From assembly GCF_007829875.1 (NCBI RefSeq), contig NZ_VIWV01000001.1, positions 6,632,501-6,696,500 on the forward strand: 64,000 bases of DNA. Reading direction: 5' to 3'. Numbering within the stretch: the stretch's first letter is position 1; every line of letters starts with the position of its first letter. The notes beneath the pieces were generated by a model, which saw only the letters and a program-made list of their open reading frames with translations, searched no databases and had not been told where the DNA came from. Below are positions 10,135-19,430 of the stretch, piece after piece. Position numbers and translations under genes: made by a program. The DNA is from Streptomyces capillispiralis. GTDB taxonomy: Bacteria > Actinomycetota > Actinomycetes > Streptomycetales > Streptomycetaceae.

Positions 10135-12806
10135 TGGAGTCGGCCGAGATCCGCCGCCGCTGGCTGAGCTTCTTCGAGGAGCGCGGGCACACCGTCGTCC
10201 CGTCGGCGTCGCTCATCGCGGACGACCCGACTCTGCTGCTCGTCCCGGCCGGCATGGTGCCCTTCAAGCCCTACTTCCTCGGCGAGGTCAAGCCGCCCTT
10301 CGACCGCGCCACCAGCGTGCAGAAGTGCGTGCGCACCCCCGACATCGAAGAGGTCGGCAAGACCACCCGCCACGGCACGTTCTTCCAGATGTGCGGCAAC
10401 TTCTCCTTCGGCGACTACTTCAAGGAAGGCGCCATCAAGCTCGCCTGGGAGCTGCTCACCGGCTCCCTGGACGAGGGCGGCTACGGCCTCGACCCCGAGC
10501 GGCTGTGGATCACCGTCTACCAGGACGACGACGAGGCCGAGCAGATCTGGCGCGACGTCGTCGGGGTCCCCGCCGAGCGCATCCAGCGCCTGGGCAAGAA
10601 GGACAACTTCTGGTCCATGGGCGTCCCCGGCCCCTGCGGCCCCTGCTCCGAGATCAACTACGACCGCGGCCCCGAGTTCGGCGTCGAGGGCGGACCCGCC
10701 GTCAACGACGAGCGGTACGTGGAGATCTGGAACCTCGTCTTCATGCAGTACGAGCGGGGCGAGGGAACCGGCAAGGACGACTTCGAGATCCTCGGGGACC
10801 TGCCCAGCAAGAACATCGACACCGGCCTGGGTCTCGAGCGCCTCGCCATGATTCTGCAGGGCGTGCAGAACATGTACGAGATCGACACCTCCATGGCCGT
10901 GATCGACAAGGCCACCGAGCTGACCGGCGTCCGCTACGGCGACGCCCAGGCCTCGGACGTCTCCCTGCGCGTGGTCACCGACCACATGCGCACCGCCACC
11001 ATGCTCATCGGCGACGGCGTCACCCCCGGCAACGAGGGCCGCGGCTACGTGCTGCGCCGCATCATGCGCCGCGCCATCCGCAACATGCGCCTGCTCGGCG
11101 CCACCGGCCCGGTGGTCAAGGACCTCATCGAGGTCGTGATCGGCATGATGGGCCAGCAGTACCCGGAGCTGATCACCGACCGCGAGCGGATCGAGAAGGT
11201 CGCCCTCGCCGAGGAGAACGCCTTCCTCAAGACGCTGAAGGCCGGCACCAACATCCTCGACACCGCCGTCAGCGACACCAAGGCCGCCGGTGGCGCCGTG
11301 CTGCCCGGCGACAAGGCCTTCCTGCTCCACGACACCTGGGGCTTCCCGATCGACCTCACCCTGGAGATGGCCGCCGAACAGGGCCTCTCCGTGGACGAGG
11401 ACGGCTTCCGCCGCCTGATGAAGGAGCAGCGGGAGCGGGCCAAGGCCGACGCCCGGGCCAAGAAGACCGGCCACGCCGACCTCGGCGCCTACCGCGAGAT
11501 CGCCGACCGGGCCGGCGCCACCGACTTCATCGGCTACAGCGACACCGAGGGCGAGTCCACGGTCGTCGGCATCCTCGTGGACGGCGCCTCCTCCCCGGCC
11601 GCCACCGAGGGCGACGAGGTCGAGATCGTCCTCGACCGCACCCCGTTCTACGCCGAGGGCGGCGGCCAGATCGGCGACACCGGCCGCATCAAGGTCGACT
11701 CCGGTGCCGTGATCGAGGTGCGCGACTGCCAGAAGCCCGTCCCGGGCGTGTACGTCCACAAGGGCGTCGTCCAGGTCGGCGAGGTCACCGTCGGCGCCAA
11801 GGCCCACGCCGCCATCGACGGCCGCCGCCGCACGGCCATCGCCCGCGCCCACTCGGCCACCCACCTCACCCACCAGGCCCTGCGCGACGCACTCGGCCCG
11901 ACGGCCGCCCAGGCCGGTTCGGAGAACCAGCCCGGCCGCTTCCGCTTCGACTTCGGCTCCCCGTCCGCCGTACCGACGGCCGTGATGACCGACGTAGAGC
12001 AGAAGATCAACGAGGTGCTCGCCCGCGACCTCGACGTGCGCGCCGACGTCATGGGCATCGACGAGGCCAAGAAGCAGGGCGCCATCGCCGAGTTCGGCGA
12101 GAAGTACGGCGAGCGCGTGCGGGTCGTCACCATCGGCGACTTCTCCAAGGAGCTGTGCGGCGGCACCCACGTGCACAACACCGCCCAGCTGGGCCTGGTG
12201 AAGCTGCTCGGCGAGTCCTCCATCGGCTCCGGAGTACGCCGTATCGAGGCCCTGGTCGGCGTGGACGCCTACAACTTCCTCGCCCGAGAGCACACGGTCG
12301 TCGCCCAGCTCCAGGAACTGATCAAGGGCCGCCCGGAGGAGCTCCCGGAGAAGGTCTCCGCCATGCTCGGCAAGCTGAAGGACGCCGAGAAGGAGATCGA
12401 GAAGTTCCGCGCCGAGAAGGTCCTCCAGGCCGCCGCCGGTCTCGCCGAGTCCGCCAAGGACATCCGGGGCATCGCGCTCGTCACCGGCCAGGTCCCCGAC
12501 GGCACGGGCGCCGACGACCTGCGCAAGCTGGTCCTCGACGTGCGCGGCCGCATCCAGGGCGGACGGGCCGCCGTCGTCGCCCTGTTCACCGTGAACAACG
12601 GCAAGCCGCTCACGGTCATCGCCACCAACGAGGCCGCCCGCGAGCGCGGCCTCAAGGCCGGTGACCTGGTCCGCACCGCCGCCAAGACGCTCGGCGGCGG
12701 CGGTGGCGGCAAGCCGGACGTCGCCCAGGGAGGTGGCCAGAACCCGGCCGCCGTCGGCGAGGCCGTCGACGCCGTCGAGCGGCTCGTGGCGGACACCGCC
12801 AAGTGA
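10134..12806 (+). CDS. alaS: alanyl-tRNA synthetase
   Basis: A class II synthetase that charges tRNA-Ala and edits Ser/Gly mischarging. The catalytic domain is N-terminal (EIRRRWLSFFEERGHTVVPS, and FFQMCGNFSFGDYFK with the motif 2 core). The editing domain carries the zinc-binding HSATH at about residue 573 and CGGTH at about 675. A DHHA1/C-Ala domain with a Gly-rich loop (GGGGGGKPDVAQGG) closes the protein. The 890-aa length is typical. ATG overlaps the preceding stop, and the alaS stop overlaps the ruvX GTG, so the cluster is translationally linked. Confidence 0.98.
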   Translation: MESAEIRRRWLSFFEERGHTVVPSASLIADDPTLLLVPAGMVPFKPYFLGEVKPPFDRATSVQKCVRTPDIEEVGKTTRHGTFFQMCGNFSFGDYFKEGAIKLAWELLTGSLDEGGYGLDPERLWITVYQDDDEAEQIWRDVVGVPAERIQRLGKKDNFWSMGVPGPCGPCSEINYDRGPEFGVEGGPAVNDERYVEIWNLVFMQYERGEGTGKDDFEILGDLPSKNIDTGLGLERLAMILQGVQNMYEIDTSMAVIDKATELTGVRYGDAQASDVSLRVVTDHMRTATMLIGDGVTPGNEGRGYVLRRIMRRAIRNMRLLGATGPVVKDLIEVVIGMMGQQYPELITDRERIEKVALAEENAFLKTLKAGTNILDTAVSDTKAAGGAVLPGDKAFLLHDTWGFPIDLTLEMAAEQGLSVDEDGFRRLMKEQRERAKADARAKKTGHADLGAYREIADRAGATDFIGYSDTEGESTVVGILVDGASSPAATEGDEVEIVLDRTPFYAEGGGQIGDTGRIKVDSGAVIEVRDCQKPVPGVYVHKGVVQVGEVTVGAKAHAAIDGRRRTAIARAHSATHLTHQALRDALGPTAAQAGSENQPGRFRFDFGSPSAVPTAVMTDVEQKINEVLARDLDVRADVMGIDEAKKQGAIAEFGEKYGERVRVVTIGDFSKELCGGTHVHNTAQLGLVKLLGESSIGSGVRRIEALVGVDAYNFLAREHTVVAQLQELIKGRPEELPEKVSAMLGKLKDAEKEIEKFRAEKVLQAAAGLAESAKDIRGIALVTGQVPDGTGADDLRKLVLDVRGRIQGGRAAVVALFTVNNGKPLTVIATNEAARERGLKAGDLVRTAAKTLGGGGGGKPDVAQGGGQNPAAVGEAVDAVERLVADTAK

Positions 12807-13306
12807 ACGGCCCGGCGAACGAGCAGACGGACGGCCCGGTGATGCGCCGCGGCCGCCGTCTCGCGATCGACGTCGGGGACGCCCGTATCGGGGTCGCCTC
12901 GTGCGACCCCGACGGGATCCTCGCCACCCCGGTCGAGACCGTCCCCGGCCGGGACGTGCCGGCTGCCCACCGCAGGCTGCGGCAACTCGTCGAGGAGTAC
13001 GAGCCGATCGAGGTCGTCGTCGGTCTCCCTCGCTCCCTCAAGGGGGGCGAGGGCCCCGCTGCCGCCAAGGTCCGGGGCTTCGCCCGGGAACTGGCCCGCA
13101 TGATCGCGCCGGTGCCGGTGCGGCTCCTCGACGAGCGCATGACGACGGTGACGGCGAGTCAGGGACTGCGCGCCTCGGGCGTGAAGTCGAAGAAGGGGCG
13201 TTCCGTCATCGACCAGGCGGCCGCCGTGATCATCCTTCAGCAGGCGCTCGAATCCGAACGGGTGTCAGGCAGCCCGCCCGGCGAGGGCGTCGAAGTGGTC
13301 ATCTGA
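12803..13306 (+). CDS. ruvX: Holliday junction resolvase-like RuvX (YqgF)
   Basis: A 167-aa RNase H-fold nuclease of the YqgF family, implicated in rRNA processing and proposed as a Holliday junction resolvase. Acidic active-site residues lie in LAIDVGDARIGVA, EVVVGLPRSLKGG and the LDERMTT motif. The GTG start overlaps the alaS stop (GTGA). The order alaS-ruvX-mltG-aroE is a conserved actinobacterial arrangement. The first 13 residues precede the conserved core, so the start is supported mainly by the overlap. Confidence 0.92.
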   Translation: MNGPANEQTDGPVMRRGRRLAIDVGDARIGVASCDPDGILATPVETVPGRDVPAAHRRLRQLVEEYEPIEVVVGLPRSLKGGEGPAAAKVRGFARELARMIAPVPVRLLDERMTTVTASQGLRASGVKSKKGRSVIDQAAAVIILQQALESERVSGSPPGEGVEVVI

Positions 13307-13433
13307 TCGCGATACGGTAACGTTCCGCGCGATGCGGTCGGTGTTCGAACAGCCGCCGCACAGAGAGAGGCGGAACGGACGCCGTGGTCTTCAGGTGGCC
13401 GGGTGATCGCCGCCTCGCGGCTCTAGGGGATCG

Positions 13434-15074
13434 ATGACTGAGTATGGCCGGGGCCAAGGCTCCGAACCGTGGCATCCGGACGACCCGTTGTACGGGGACG
13501 GCGGATGGAGAGGGCAGCAGGCCCAGCAGTCCCCTTACGACGGCCATCAGCAGCAGCCGCATGACCAGCAGCAGTACGCCGACTGGGGCACGGGCGAGCA
13601 GAGCGGATACGACGGACAGCAGTACCCGCAGCAGTACGACCAGCAGTACGCGCCCCAGCAGCAGCACCAGCCGCAGTACGACCAGAACGGCTATCCCGTC
13701 GGCGCCCACCCGCAGGACCCGTACGCCGGCGCCCCGGCCGACCCGTACGGGCAGCAGACCGGGACGTACGGCGGGGAACAGGCCGACTACTACGGGACCC
13801 CCGAGGCCTACCCGCCGCCCGAGCCGCCCAGCCGCCGCCGCGCCGAACCCGAGCCGGAGCCCGACTGGGATCCCGGCCCCGACCAGGGCGAACACGCCTT
13901 CTTCGCGGGCGGTGGCGACGACGATGACGGCGACGACGAGCCGGGCGACCGCCGCGGGCGCGGCGAGCGGCGCGGCCGGGGCGGCAAGGACAAGAAGCGG
14001 CGCAGCGGCTGTGCCTGCCTCGTGGTGGTTCTGGTCTTCGGTGGCGGTCTCGCCGGTATCAGCTACTTCGGGTACCAGTTCTACCAGGATCGTTTCGGCA
14101 GCGCCCCGGACTTCGCGGGGTCCGGCAACGGTGAACAGGTGACCGTCACGATCCCCAAGGGCTCGGGCGGCTACGCCATCGGCCAGGAGCTCAAGAAGAT
14201 GGGCGTGGTCAAGAGCGTCGACGCCTTCGTCGCGGCCCAGTCCGCCAACCCGCAGGGCAAGAGCATCCAGGACGGCGTCTACACGCTGCAGAAGGAGATG
14301 TCGGCCGCGAGCGCGGTCGAACTGATGCTCAGCCCGAAGAGCCGCAACAACCTGATCATCGCCGAGGGCTGGCGCAACGTCCGCGTCTACGAGCTCATCG
14401 ACAAGCGCCTCGAACTCGAGAAGGGCGCCACGGCCAAGGTCGCCGAGACCGAGTGGAAGAACCTCGGCCTGCCCGACTGGGCCGTGAACCACGCGGACGT
14501 CAAGGATCCGCTGGAGGGCTTCCTCTACCCGTCCAGCTACGCCATCGCCAAGGGCCAGAAACCCGAGGCCGTGCTGAAGCAGATGGTGGCCCGCGCCACC
14601 GAGAAGTACGAGGAGCTGGGCTTCGAGGAGAAGGCCGAGAGCCTCGGTCTCGAAGGGCCCTGGGAGCTGGTGACGGTCGCCAGCCTGGTGCAGGCGGAGG
14701 GCAAGACCCACGACGACTTCCGCAAGATGTCCGAGGTCATCTACAACCGCCTCAAGACCACCAACACCGAGACGAACCAGGAACTTCAGTTCGACTCGAC
14801 CTTCAACTACCTCTTGGGTCAGAGCAAGATCGACATCTCCGAGTCGGAGATCAACAGCAACCCCGACCCCTACAACACGTACACCAACAAGGGCCTGCCG
14901 CCCGGCCCCATCGGCAACCCGGGCGAGGAGGCCCTGCGGGCCGCGCTCGACCCGACGAGCGACGGCTGGATGTACTTCGTCGCGACGGACGGCATGAACA
15001 AGACCGAGTTCGCCAGGAACATCGAGGAGCACCAGAAGCTCGTCGACAAGTTCAACGCGTCGAGGGGCAACTGA
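13434..15074 (+). CDS. mltG: endolytic murein transglycosylase MltG
   Basis: A membrane-bound lytic transglycosylase that cuts nascent glycan strands. It has 546 aa against about 340 in E. coli. The extra length is a cytosolic N-terminal region of about 185 residues, rich in Gln, Tyr and Pro (repeated QQY and DQQ units), then acidic and basic blocks. One membrane segment follows at about 190-212, then the YceG domain. Family features include LEGFLYPSSY, the catalytic-Glu segment LVQAEGKTHDD and GPIGNPGEEALRAAL. The stop overlaps the aroE ATG (TGATG). Confidence 0.95.
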   Translation: MTEYGRGQGSEPWHPDDPLYGDGGWRGQQAQQSPYDGHQQQPHDQQQYADWGTGEQSGYDGQQYPQQYDQQYAPQQQHQPQYDQNGYPVGAHPQDPYAGAPADPYGQQTGTYGGEQADYYGTPEAYPPPEPPSRRRAEPEPEPDWDPGPDQGEHAFFAGGGDDDDGDDEPGDRRGRGERRGRGGKDKKRRSGCACLVVVLVFGGGLAGISYFGYQFYQDRFGSAPDFAGSGNGEQVTVTIPKGSGGYAIGQELKKMGVVKSVDAFVAAQSANPQGKSIQDGVYTLQKEMSAASAVELMLSPKSRNNLIIAEGWRNVRVYELIDKRLELEKGATAKVAETEWKNLGLPDWAVNHADVKDPLEGFLYPSSYAIAKGQKPEAVLKQMVARATEKYEELGFEEKAESLGLEGPWELVTVASLVQAEGKTHDDFRKMSEVIYNRLKTTNTETNQELQFDSTFNYLLGQSKIDISESEINSNPDPYNTYTNKGLPPGPIGNPGEEALRAALDPTSDGWMYFVATDGMNKTEFARNIEEHQKLVDKFNASRGN

Positions 15075-15901
15075 TGTCCGCCGCCCGCAGGGCCGCCGTA
15101 CTCGGCTCGCCCATCGCCCACTCGCTCTCCCCGGTGCTGCACCGCACGGCCTACGCGGAGCTGGGTCTGGAGGGCTGGACGTACGACCGGTTCGAGATCG
15201 ACGAGCAGGCACTGCCCGGCTTCTTCGACACCCTCGGGCCGCAGTGGGCCGGACTGTCGCTGACCATGCCGCTGAAGCGGGCCGTGATCCCGCTGCTCGA
15301 CTCGGTCAGCGAGACCGCGGCCTCCGTCGAGGCGGTCAACACGGTCGTCCTCGCACCGGACGGCCGCCGCACCGGCGACAACACCGACATCCCCGGCATG
15401 GTCGCCGCCCTGCGCGAGCACGGCATCCACAAGGTGGAGTCCGCGGCCGTCCTCGGCGCGGGCGCCACCGCCTCGTCCGCGCTGGCCGCGCTGGCCCGGA
15501 TCTGCTCGGGCGAGGTCACCGCCTACGTCCGCAGCGAGGCCCGGGCCACCGAGATGCGGCAGTGGGCCGAGCGGCTCGACGTCGCGGTGCGCATCGCCGA
15601 CTGGGAGGACGCCGAGCAGGCCCTGCACGCCCCGCTGGTCGTCAGTACCACCCCGGCCGGCGTCACGGACACGCTCGCCCGGGCCGTCCCGGAACGCCCG
15701 ACGGCCCTCTTCGACGTGCTCTACGACCCCTGGCCGACCGTCCTCGCCGCCCGCTGGTCCGCCTACGGCGGCGCCGTGGTCAGCGGCCTCGACCTGCTGG
15801 TGCACCAGGCGGTGCTCCAGGTCGAGCAGATGACGGGACGCGCGCCGGCCCCGCTGGACGCCATGCGAGAAGCCGGCGAGAGGGCCCTCGCCGCCCGCTA
15901 G
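15074..15901 (+). CDS. aroE: shikimate dehydrogenase
   Basis: A 275-aa NADP-dependent reductase of 3-dehydroshikimate on the aromatic amino-acid pathway. Substrate-binding residues lie in GSPIAHSLSPVLHR. The catalytic Lys is in LTMPLK and the catalytic Asp in NTDIPG. The dinucleotide loop is GAGATASSA, a variant of the usual GxGGxx. It is coupled to mltG by a 1-nt overlap. The remaining aro genes (aroC, aroK, aroB) start about 600 bp downstream, so this is a chorismate-synthesis neighbourhood. Confidence 0.94.
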   Translation: MSAARRAAVLGSPIAHSLSPVLHRTAYAELGLEGWTYDRFEIDEQALPGFFDTLGPQWAGLSLTMPLKRAVIPLLDSVSETAASVEAVNTVVLAPDGRRTGDNTDIPGMVAALREHGIHKVESAAVLGAGATASSALAALARICSGEVTAYVRSEARATEMRQWAERLDVAVRIADWEDAEQALHAPLVVSTTPAGVTDTLARAVPERPTALFDVLYDPWPTVLAARWSAYGGAVVSGLDLLVHQAVLQVEQMTGRAPAPLDAMREAGERALAAR

Positions 15902-15953
15902 GATCCACCTTCGGTTCCGCAGGGGGCGGAACCGGGGGAGGGGAAGGCGTTCC

Positions 15954-16325
15954 ATGTCCGCAGTCGTGCCGCTGGCGTCGGCGAAGTCGCAGATATTCGA
16001 GTCCGTGCTGGGCTTCCTGCCCGACTGGGTGCAGATCACGGTGCTGGCGCTGATCGTGCTCGCCGTCGTCGTGTCCTGGGCCGTCAAGATCAAGAGGAAG
16101 ATCGCGCACCGTCGCGCCGTCCGCACCGGACAGCCGATCCACGCGGCCGCCCGGTACGGCCAGGGCAGCGGCGCCGACTACCTGGGGCCGTACGCCCCGC
16201 GGGCCCAGGGCGGCGGGGCCGCCCACCTGACCGCCCACGCGCCGCAGCCCGGCGGCCGGCCGAGCGGGGCCGACTTCCTCGGCACCACCGCCCCGCCGCG
16301 GCACGGAGACGGACGTTCCGCCTGA
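15954..16325 (+). CDS. small single-pass membrane protein, unknown
   Basis: A 123-aa protein with one membrane segment at about residues 25-46 (WVQITVLALIVLAVVVSWAV). A basic stretch follows (KIKRKIAHRRAVR), then a low-complexity Gly/Pro/Ala tail with two SGADYLG/SGADFLG repeats. I recognise no family. The open frame has good third-position GC and a GGGGAGGGG region upstream of the ATG. It sits between aroE and aroC and may be cotranscribed with them. Confidence 0.65.
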   Translation: MSAVVPLASAKSQIFESVLGFLPDWVQITVLALIVLAVVVSWAVKIKRKIAHRRAVRTGQPIHAAARYGQGSGADYLGPYAPRAQGGGAAHLTAHAPQPGGRPSGADFLGTTAPPRHGDGRSA

Positions 16326-16510
16326 TACCTCCGCCGCGCCGCCGGTGACACCGGACGTCCGCCAGATGGACCGGCGGCCGGACCCCGGGCCCGGACGTGG
16401 GAGGATCGGAGGTGGCGGACCGGGGCCCGCGCACCCCGTCACGCCACAGCCGTACGCGAAAGAGGCGCGTACGCAGGGCAGTACCGGGGCGCGAGCACGG
16501 AGGAGCACCG

Positions 16511-17695
16511 TTGAGCAGGTTGCGCTGGCTGACCGCGGGGGAGTCCCACGGTCCCGCACTCGTCGCCACGCTGGAGGGGCTTCCCGCCGGCGTGCCGATC
16601 ACCACGGACATGGTGGCGGACCACCTCGCGAGGCGGCGGCTCGGCTACGGTCGCGGCGCACGGATGAAGTTCGAGCGGGACGAGGTCACCTTCCTCGGCG
16701 GCGTCCGGCACGGCCTCACCCTCGGCTCCCCGGTCGCGGTCATGGTGGGCAACACCGAGTGGCCGAAGTGGGAGCAGGTCATGGCGGCCGACCCGGTCGA
16801 CCCGGAGGTGCTGGCCGGCCTCGCGCGCAACGCCCCGCTGACCCGCCCCCGCCCCGGCCACGCCGACCTCGCCGGCATGCAGAAGTACGGCTTCGACGAG
16901 GCCCGCCCGATCCTGGAGCGCGCCTCGGCCCGCGAGACCGCCGCCCGCGTGGCCCTGGGCGCGGTGGCCCGGTCGTACCTCAAGGAGACGGCCGGCATCG
17001 AGATCGTCAGCCACGTCGTCGAGCTGGCCGCGGCCAAGGCGCCGTACGGCGTCCACCCGACCCCCGCCGACGTGGAGCGGCTGGACGCCGACCCGGTGCG
17101 CTGCCTGGACGCGGACGCCTCGAAGGCGATGGTCGCGGAGATCGACCAGGCCCACAAGGACGGCGACACCCTCGGCGGCGTCGTCGAGGTGCTGGCGTAC
17201 GGCGTCCCGGTAGGCCTCGGCTCACACGTCCACTGGGACCGCCGCCTGGACGCCCGCCTGGCCGCCGCCCTCATGGGCATCCAGGCCATCAAGGGCGTGG
17301 AGGTCGGCGACGGCTTCGACCTCGCGCGCGTGCCCGGCTCCAAGGCGCACGACGAGATCGTCCCGACCGCCGAGGGCATCAGGCGCGCCTCCGGCCGCTC
17401 CGGCGGCACCGAGGGCGGACTCACCACCGGTGAGCTGCTGCGCGTACGCGCGGCGATGAAGCCGATCGCGACGGTGCCGCGGGCGCTGAAGACCGTCGAC
17501 GTCGTCACCGGCGAGGAGACGGCCGCGCACCACCAGCGTTCCGACGTCTGCGCCGTACCGGCCGCCGGCATCGTCGCCGAGGCGATGGTCGCCCTGGTCC
17601 TCGCGGACGCGGTGGCGGAGAAGTTCGGCGGCGACAGCGTCACCGAGACCCGCCGCAACGTCACCTCGTACCTCGACAACCTGGCCATCCGATGA
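16511..17695 (+). CDS. aroC: chorismate synthase
   Basis: A 394-aa FMN-dependent enzyme that converts EPSP to chorismate, the last common step to aromatic compounds. The N-terminus LRWLTAGESHGPAL is the family signature. Further signatures are RPGHADLAGMQKYG, a SARETAARVALGAVA stretch and GRSGGTEGGLTTGE. I chose the rare TTG start at 16511 because GGAGGAGCACC lies immediately upstream and the product then begins SRLRWLTAGESHG. Its stop overlaps the aroK ATG (ATGA). Confidence 0.96.
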   Translation: MSRLRWLTAGESHGPALVATLEGLPAGVPITTDMVADHLARRRLGYGRGARMKFERDEVTFLGGVRHGLTLGSPVAVMVGNTEWPKWEQVMAADPVDPEVLAGLARNAPLTRPRPGHADLAGMQKYGFDEARPILERASARETAARVALGAVARSYLKETAGIEIVSHVVELAAAKAPYGVHPTPADVERLDADPVRCLDADASKAMVAEIDQAHKDGDTLGGVVEVLAYGVPVGLGSHVHWDRRLDARLAAALMGIQAIKGVEVGDGFDLARVPGSKAHDEIVPTAEGIRRASGRSGGTEGGLTTGELLRVRAAMKPIATVPRALKTVDVVTGEETAAHHQRSDVCAVPAAGIVAEAMVALVLADAVAEKFGGDSVTETRRNVTSYLDNLAIR

Positions 17696-18204
17696 GCCCG
17701 CTGCTGGTGCTGGTCGGCCCGATGGGCGTGGGCAAGTCCACCGTCGGGCGGCTGCTCGCCGAGCGGCTCGGCGTCGGCTACCGGGACACCGACGAGGACA
17801 TCGTCGCCGCCGAGGGCAGGACCATCGCCGACATCTTCGTCGAGGAGGGCGAGCCCGCCTTCCGCGCCCTCGAGAAGAGCGCGGTGCGCACCGCGCTCTC
17901 CGAGCACGACGGTGTCGTGGCACTGGGCGGCGGCGCGATCCTCGACGCCGACACGCGCGCGCTGCTCGCCGGACAGCGGGTGGTCTACCTGTCGATGGAC
18001 GTCGAGGAGGCGGTCAGGCGCACCGGCCTCAACGCCGCCCGCCCGCTGCTCGCGGTCAACCCGCGCAAGCAGTGGCGCGAGCTGATGGAGGCCCGCCGGC
18101 ACCTGTACGAGGAGGCCGCCACCGCCGTCGTGCCCACGGACGGACGCACCCCCGAAGAGGTCACCGAAGCCGCCCTGGACGCACTGGAGTTGAAGGAAGC
18201 ATGA
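17692..18204 (+). CDS. aroK: shikimate kinase
   Basis: A 170-aa P-loop kinase that phosphorylates shikimate at the 3-OH. Walker A is GPMGVGKST at about residues 9-17. The shikimate-binding Asp is in YRDTDEDI, and GGG is in VALGGGAI. The lid region contains the NAARPLL motif. Overlapping codons couple it to aroC upstream and aroB downstream, so the three proteins are made from one message. Confidence 0.96.
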   Translation: MSPLLVLVGPMGVGKSTVGRLLAERLGVGYRDTDEDIVAAEGRTIADIFVEEGEPAFRALEKSAVRTALSEHDGVVALGGGAILDADTRALLAGQRVVYLSMDVEEAVRRTGLNAARPLLAVNPRKQWRELMEARRHLYEEAATAVVPTDGRTPEEVTEAALDALELKEA

Positions 18205-19295
18205 GCAGCGAGGCAGTGACAAGGATCCACATCGGCGGCACGGCGGGCACCGACCCGTACGACGTCCTGGTGGGCCGTCAGCTCCTCGGCGAACTCGCCG
18301 GACTGATCGGTACCAAGGCCAAGCGGGTCGCCGTCGTGCATCCCGAGTCGCTGGCGGAGACCGGTGACGCGCTCCGCGCCGACCTCGCCGCACAGGGCTA
18401 CGAGGCGATCGCCGTCCAGGTGCCCAACGCCGAGGAGGCCAAGACCGCCGAGGTCGCCGCCTACTGCTGGAAGGCGCTCGGCCAGTCCGGGTTCACCCGC
18501 ACCGACGTCATCGTCGGCGTGGGCGGCGGCGCCACCACCGACCTGGCCGGATTCGTCGCCGCGACCTGGCTGCGCGGGGTGCGCTGGGTCGCCGTCCCGA
18601 CCACCGTGCTCGCCATGGTGGACGCCGCCGTCGGCGGCAAGACCGGCATCAACACCGCCGAGGGCAAGAACCTGGTGGGCGCCTTCCACCCGCCCGCCGG
18701 TGTGCTGTGCGACCTCGCCGCGCTGGACTCCCTCCCGGTCAACGACTACGTGTCCGGGCTCGCCGAGGTCATCAAGGCCGGCTTCATCGCCGACCCGGTG
18801 ATCCTCGACCTCATCGAGTCCGACCCCCAGGCCGCCCGCACCCCGTCCGGCCCGCACACCGCGGAACTGATCGAGCGCTCGATCCGGGTCAAGGCCGATG
18901 TGGTCTCCTCCGACCTCAAGGAATCGGGTCGCCGCGAGATCCTCAACTACGGCCACACCCTCGGCCACGCCATCGAGAAGAACGAGCGCTACAAGTGGCG
19001 CCACGGCGCGGCGGTCTCCGTCGGCATGCACTTCGCCGCCGAACTGGGCCGTCTCGCGGGCCGCCTGGACGACGCCACCGCCGACCGCCACCGCACGGTC
19101 CTCGAATCGGTCGGCCTCCCCCTGCACTACCGCTACGACCAGTGGCCCAAGCTGCTGGAGAACATGAAGGTCGACAAGAAGTCCCGCGGCGACCTGCTGC
19201 GCTTCATCGTCCTCGACGGCCTCGCCAAGCCCACGGTGCTGGAGGGACCCGACCCGGCCGTGCTGCTCGCCGCGTACGGCGAAGTGGGGGAGTAG
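18201..19295 (+). CDS. aroB: 3-dehydroquinate synthase
   Basis: A 364-aa NAD- and zinc-dependent enzyme that makes 3-dehydroquinate from DAHP. Visible motifs are GVGGGATTDLAGFVAATWLRG (NAD and phosphate binding), MVDAAVGGKTGIN, and the metal ligands in LAEVIKAG and NYGHTLGHAIE. The ATG overlaps the aroK stop and is preceded by GAAGGAAGC. It is the last gene of the aroC-K-B group. A 135-bp gap separates it from the P-loop gene. Confidence 0.96.
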   Translation: MSSEAVTRIHIGGTAGTDPYDVLVGRQLLGELAGLIGTKAKRVAVVHPESLAETGDALRADLAAQGYEAIAVQVPNAEEAKTAEVAAYCWKALGQSGFTRTDVIVGVGGGATTDLAGFVAATWLRGVRWVAVPTTVLAMVDAAVGGKTGINTAEGKNLVGAFHPPAGVLCDLAALDSLPVNDYVSGLAEVIKAGFIADPVILDLIESDPQAARTPSGPHTAELIERSIRVKADVVSSDLKESGRREILNYGHTLGHAIEKNERYKWRHGAAVSVGMHFAAELGRLAGRLDDATADRHRTVLESVGLPLHYRYDQWPKLLENMKVDKKSRGDLLRFIVLDGLAKPTVLEGPDPAVLLAAYGEVGE

Positions 19296-19430
19296 CGCCC
19301 TCGCCCGGGCACTCATCTCCGCCCCCGGCCGTTCACACAAGGACGACAGGGGGCGGTACCGTTCGGTAGCAAGCGGGGTACCTCCCTGCTGTCATCGCCC
19401 CAACGCCTGTACGAGACGGAGTGGCACCGG

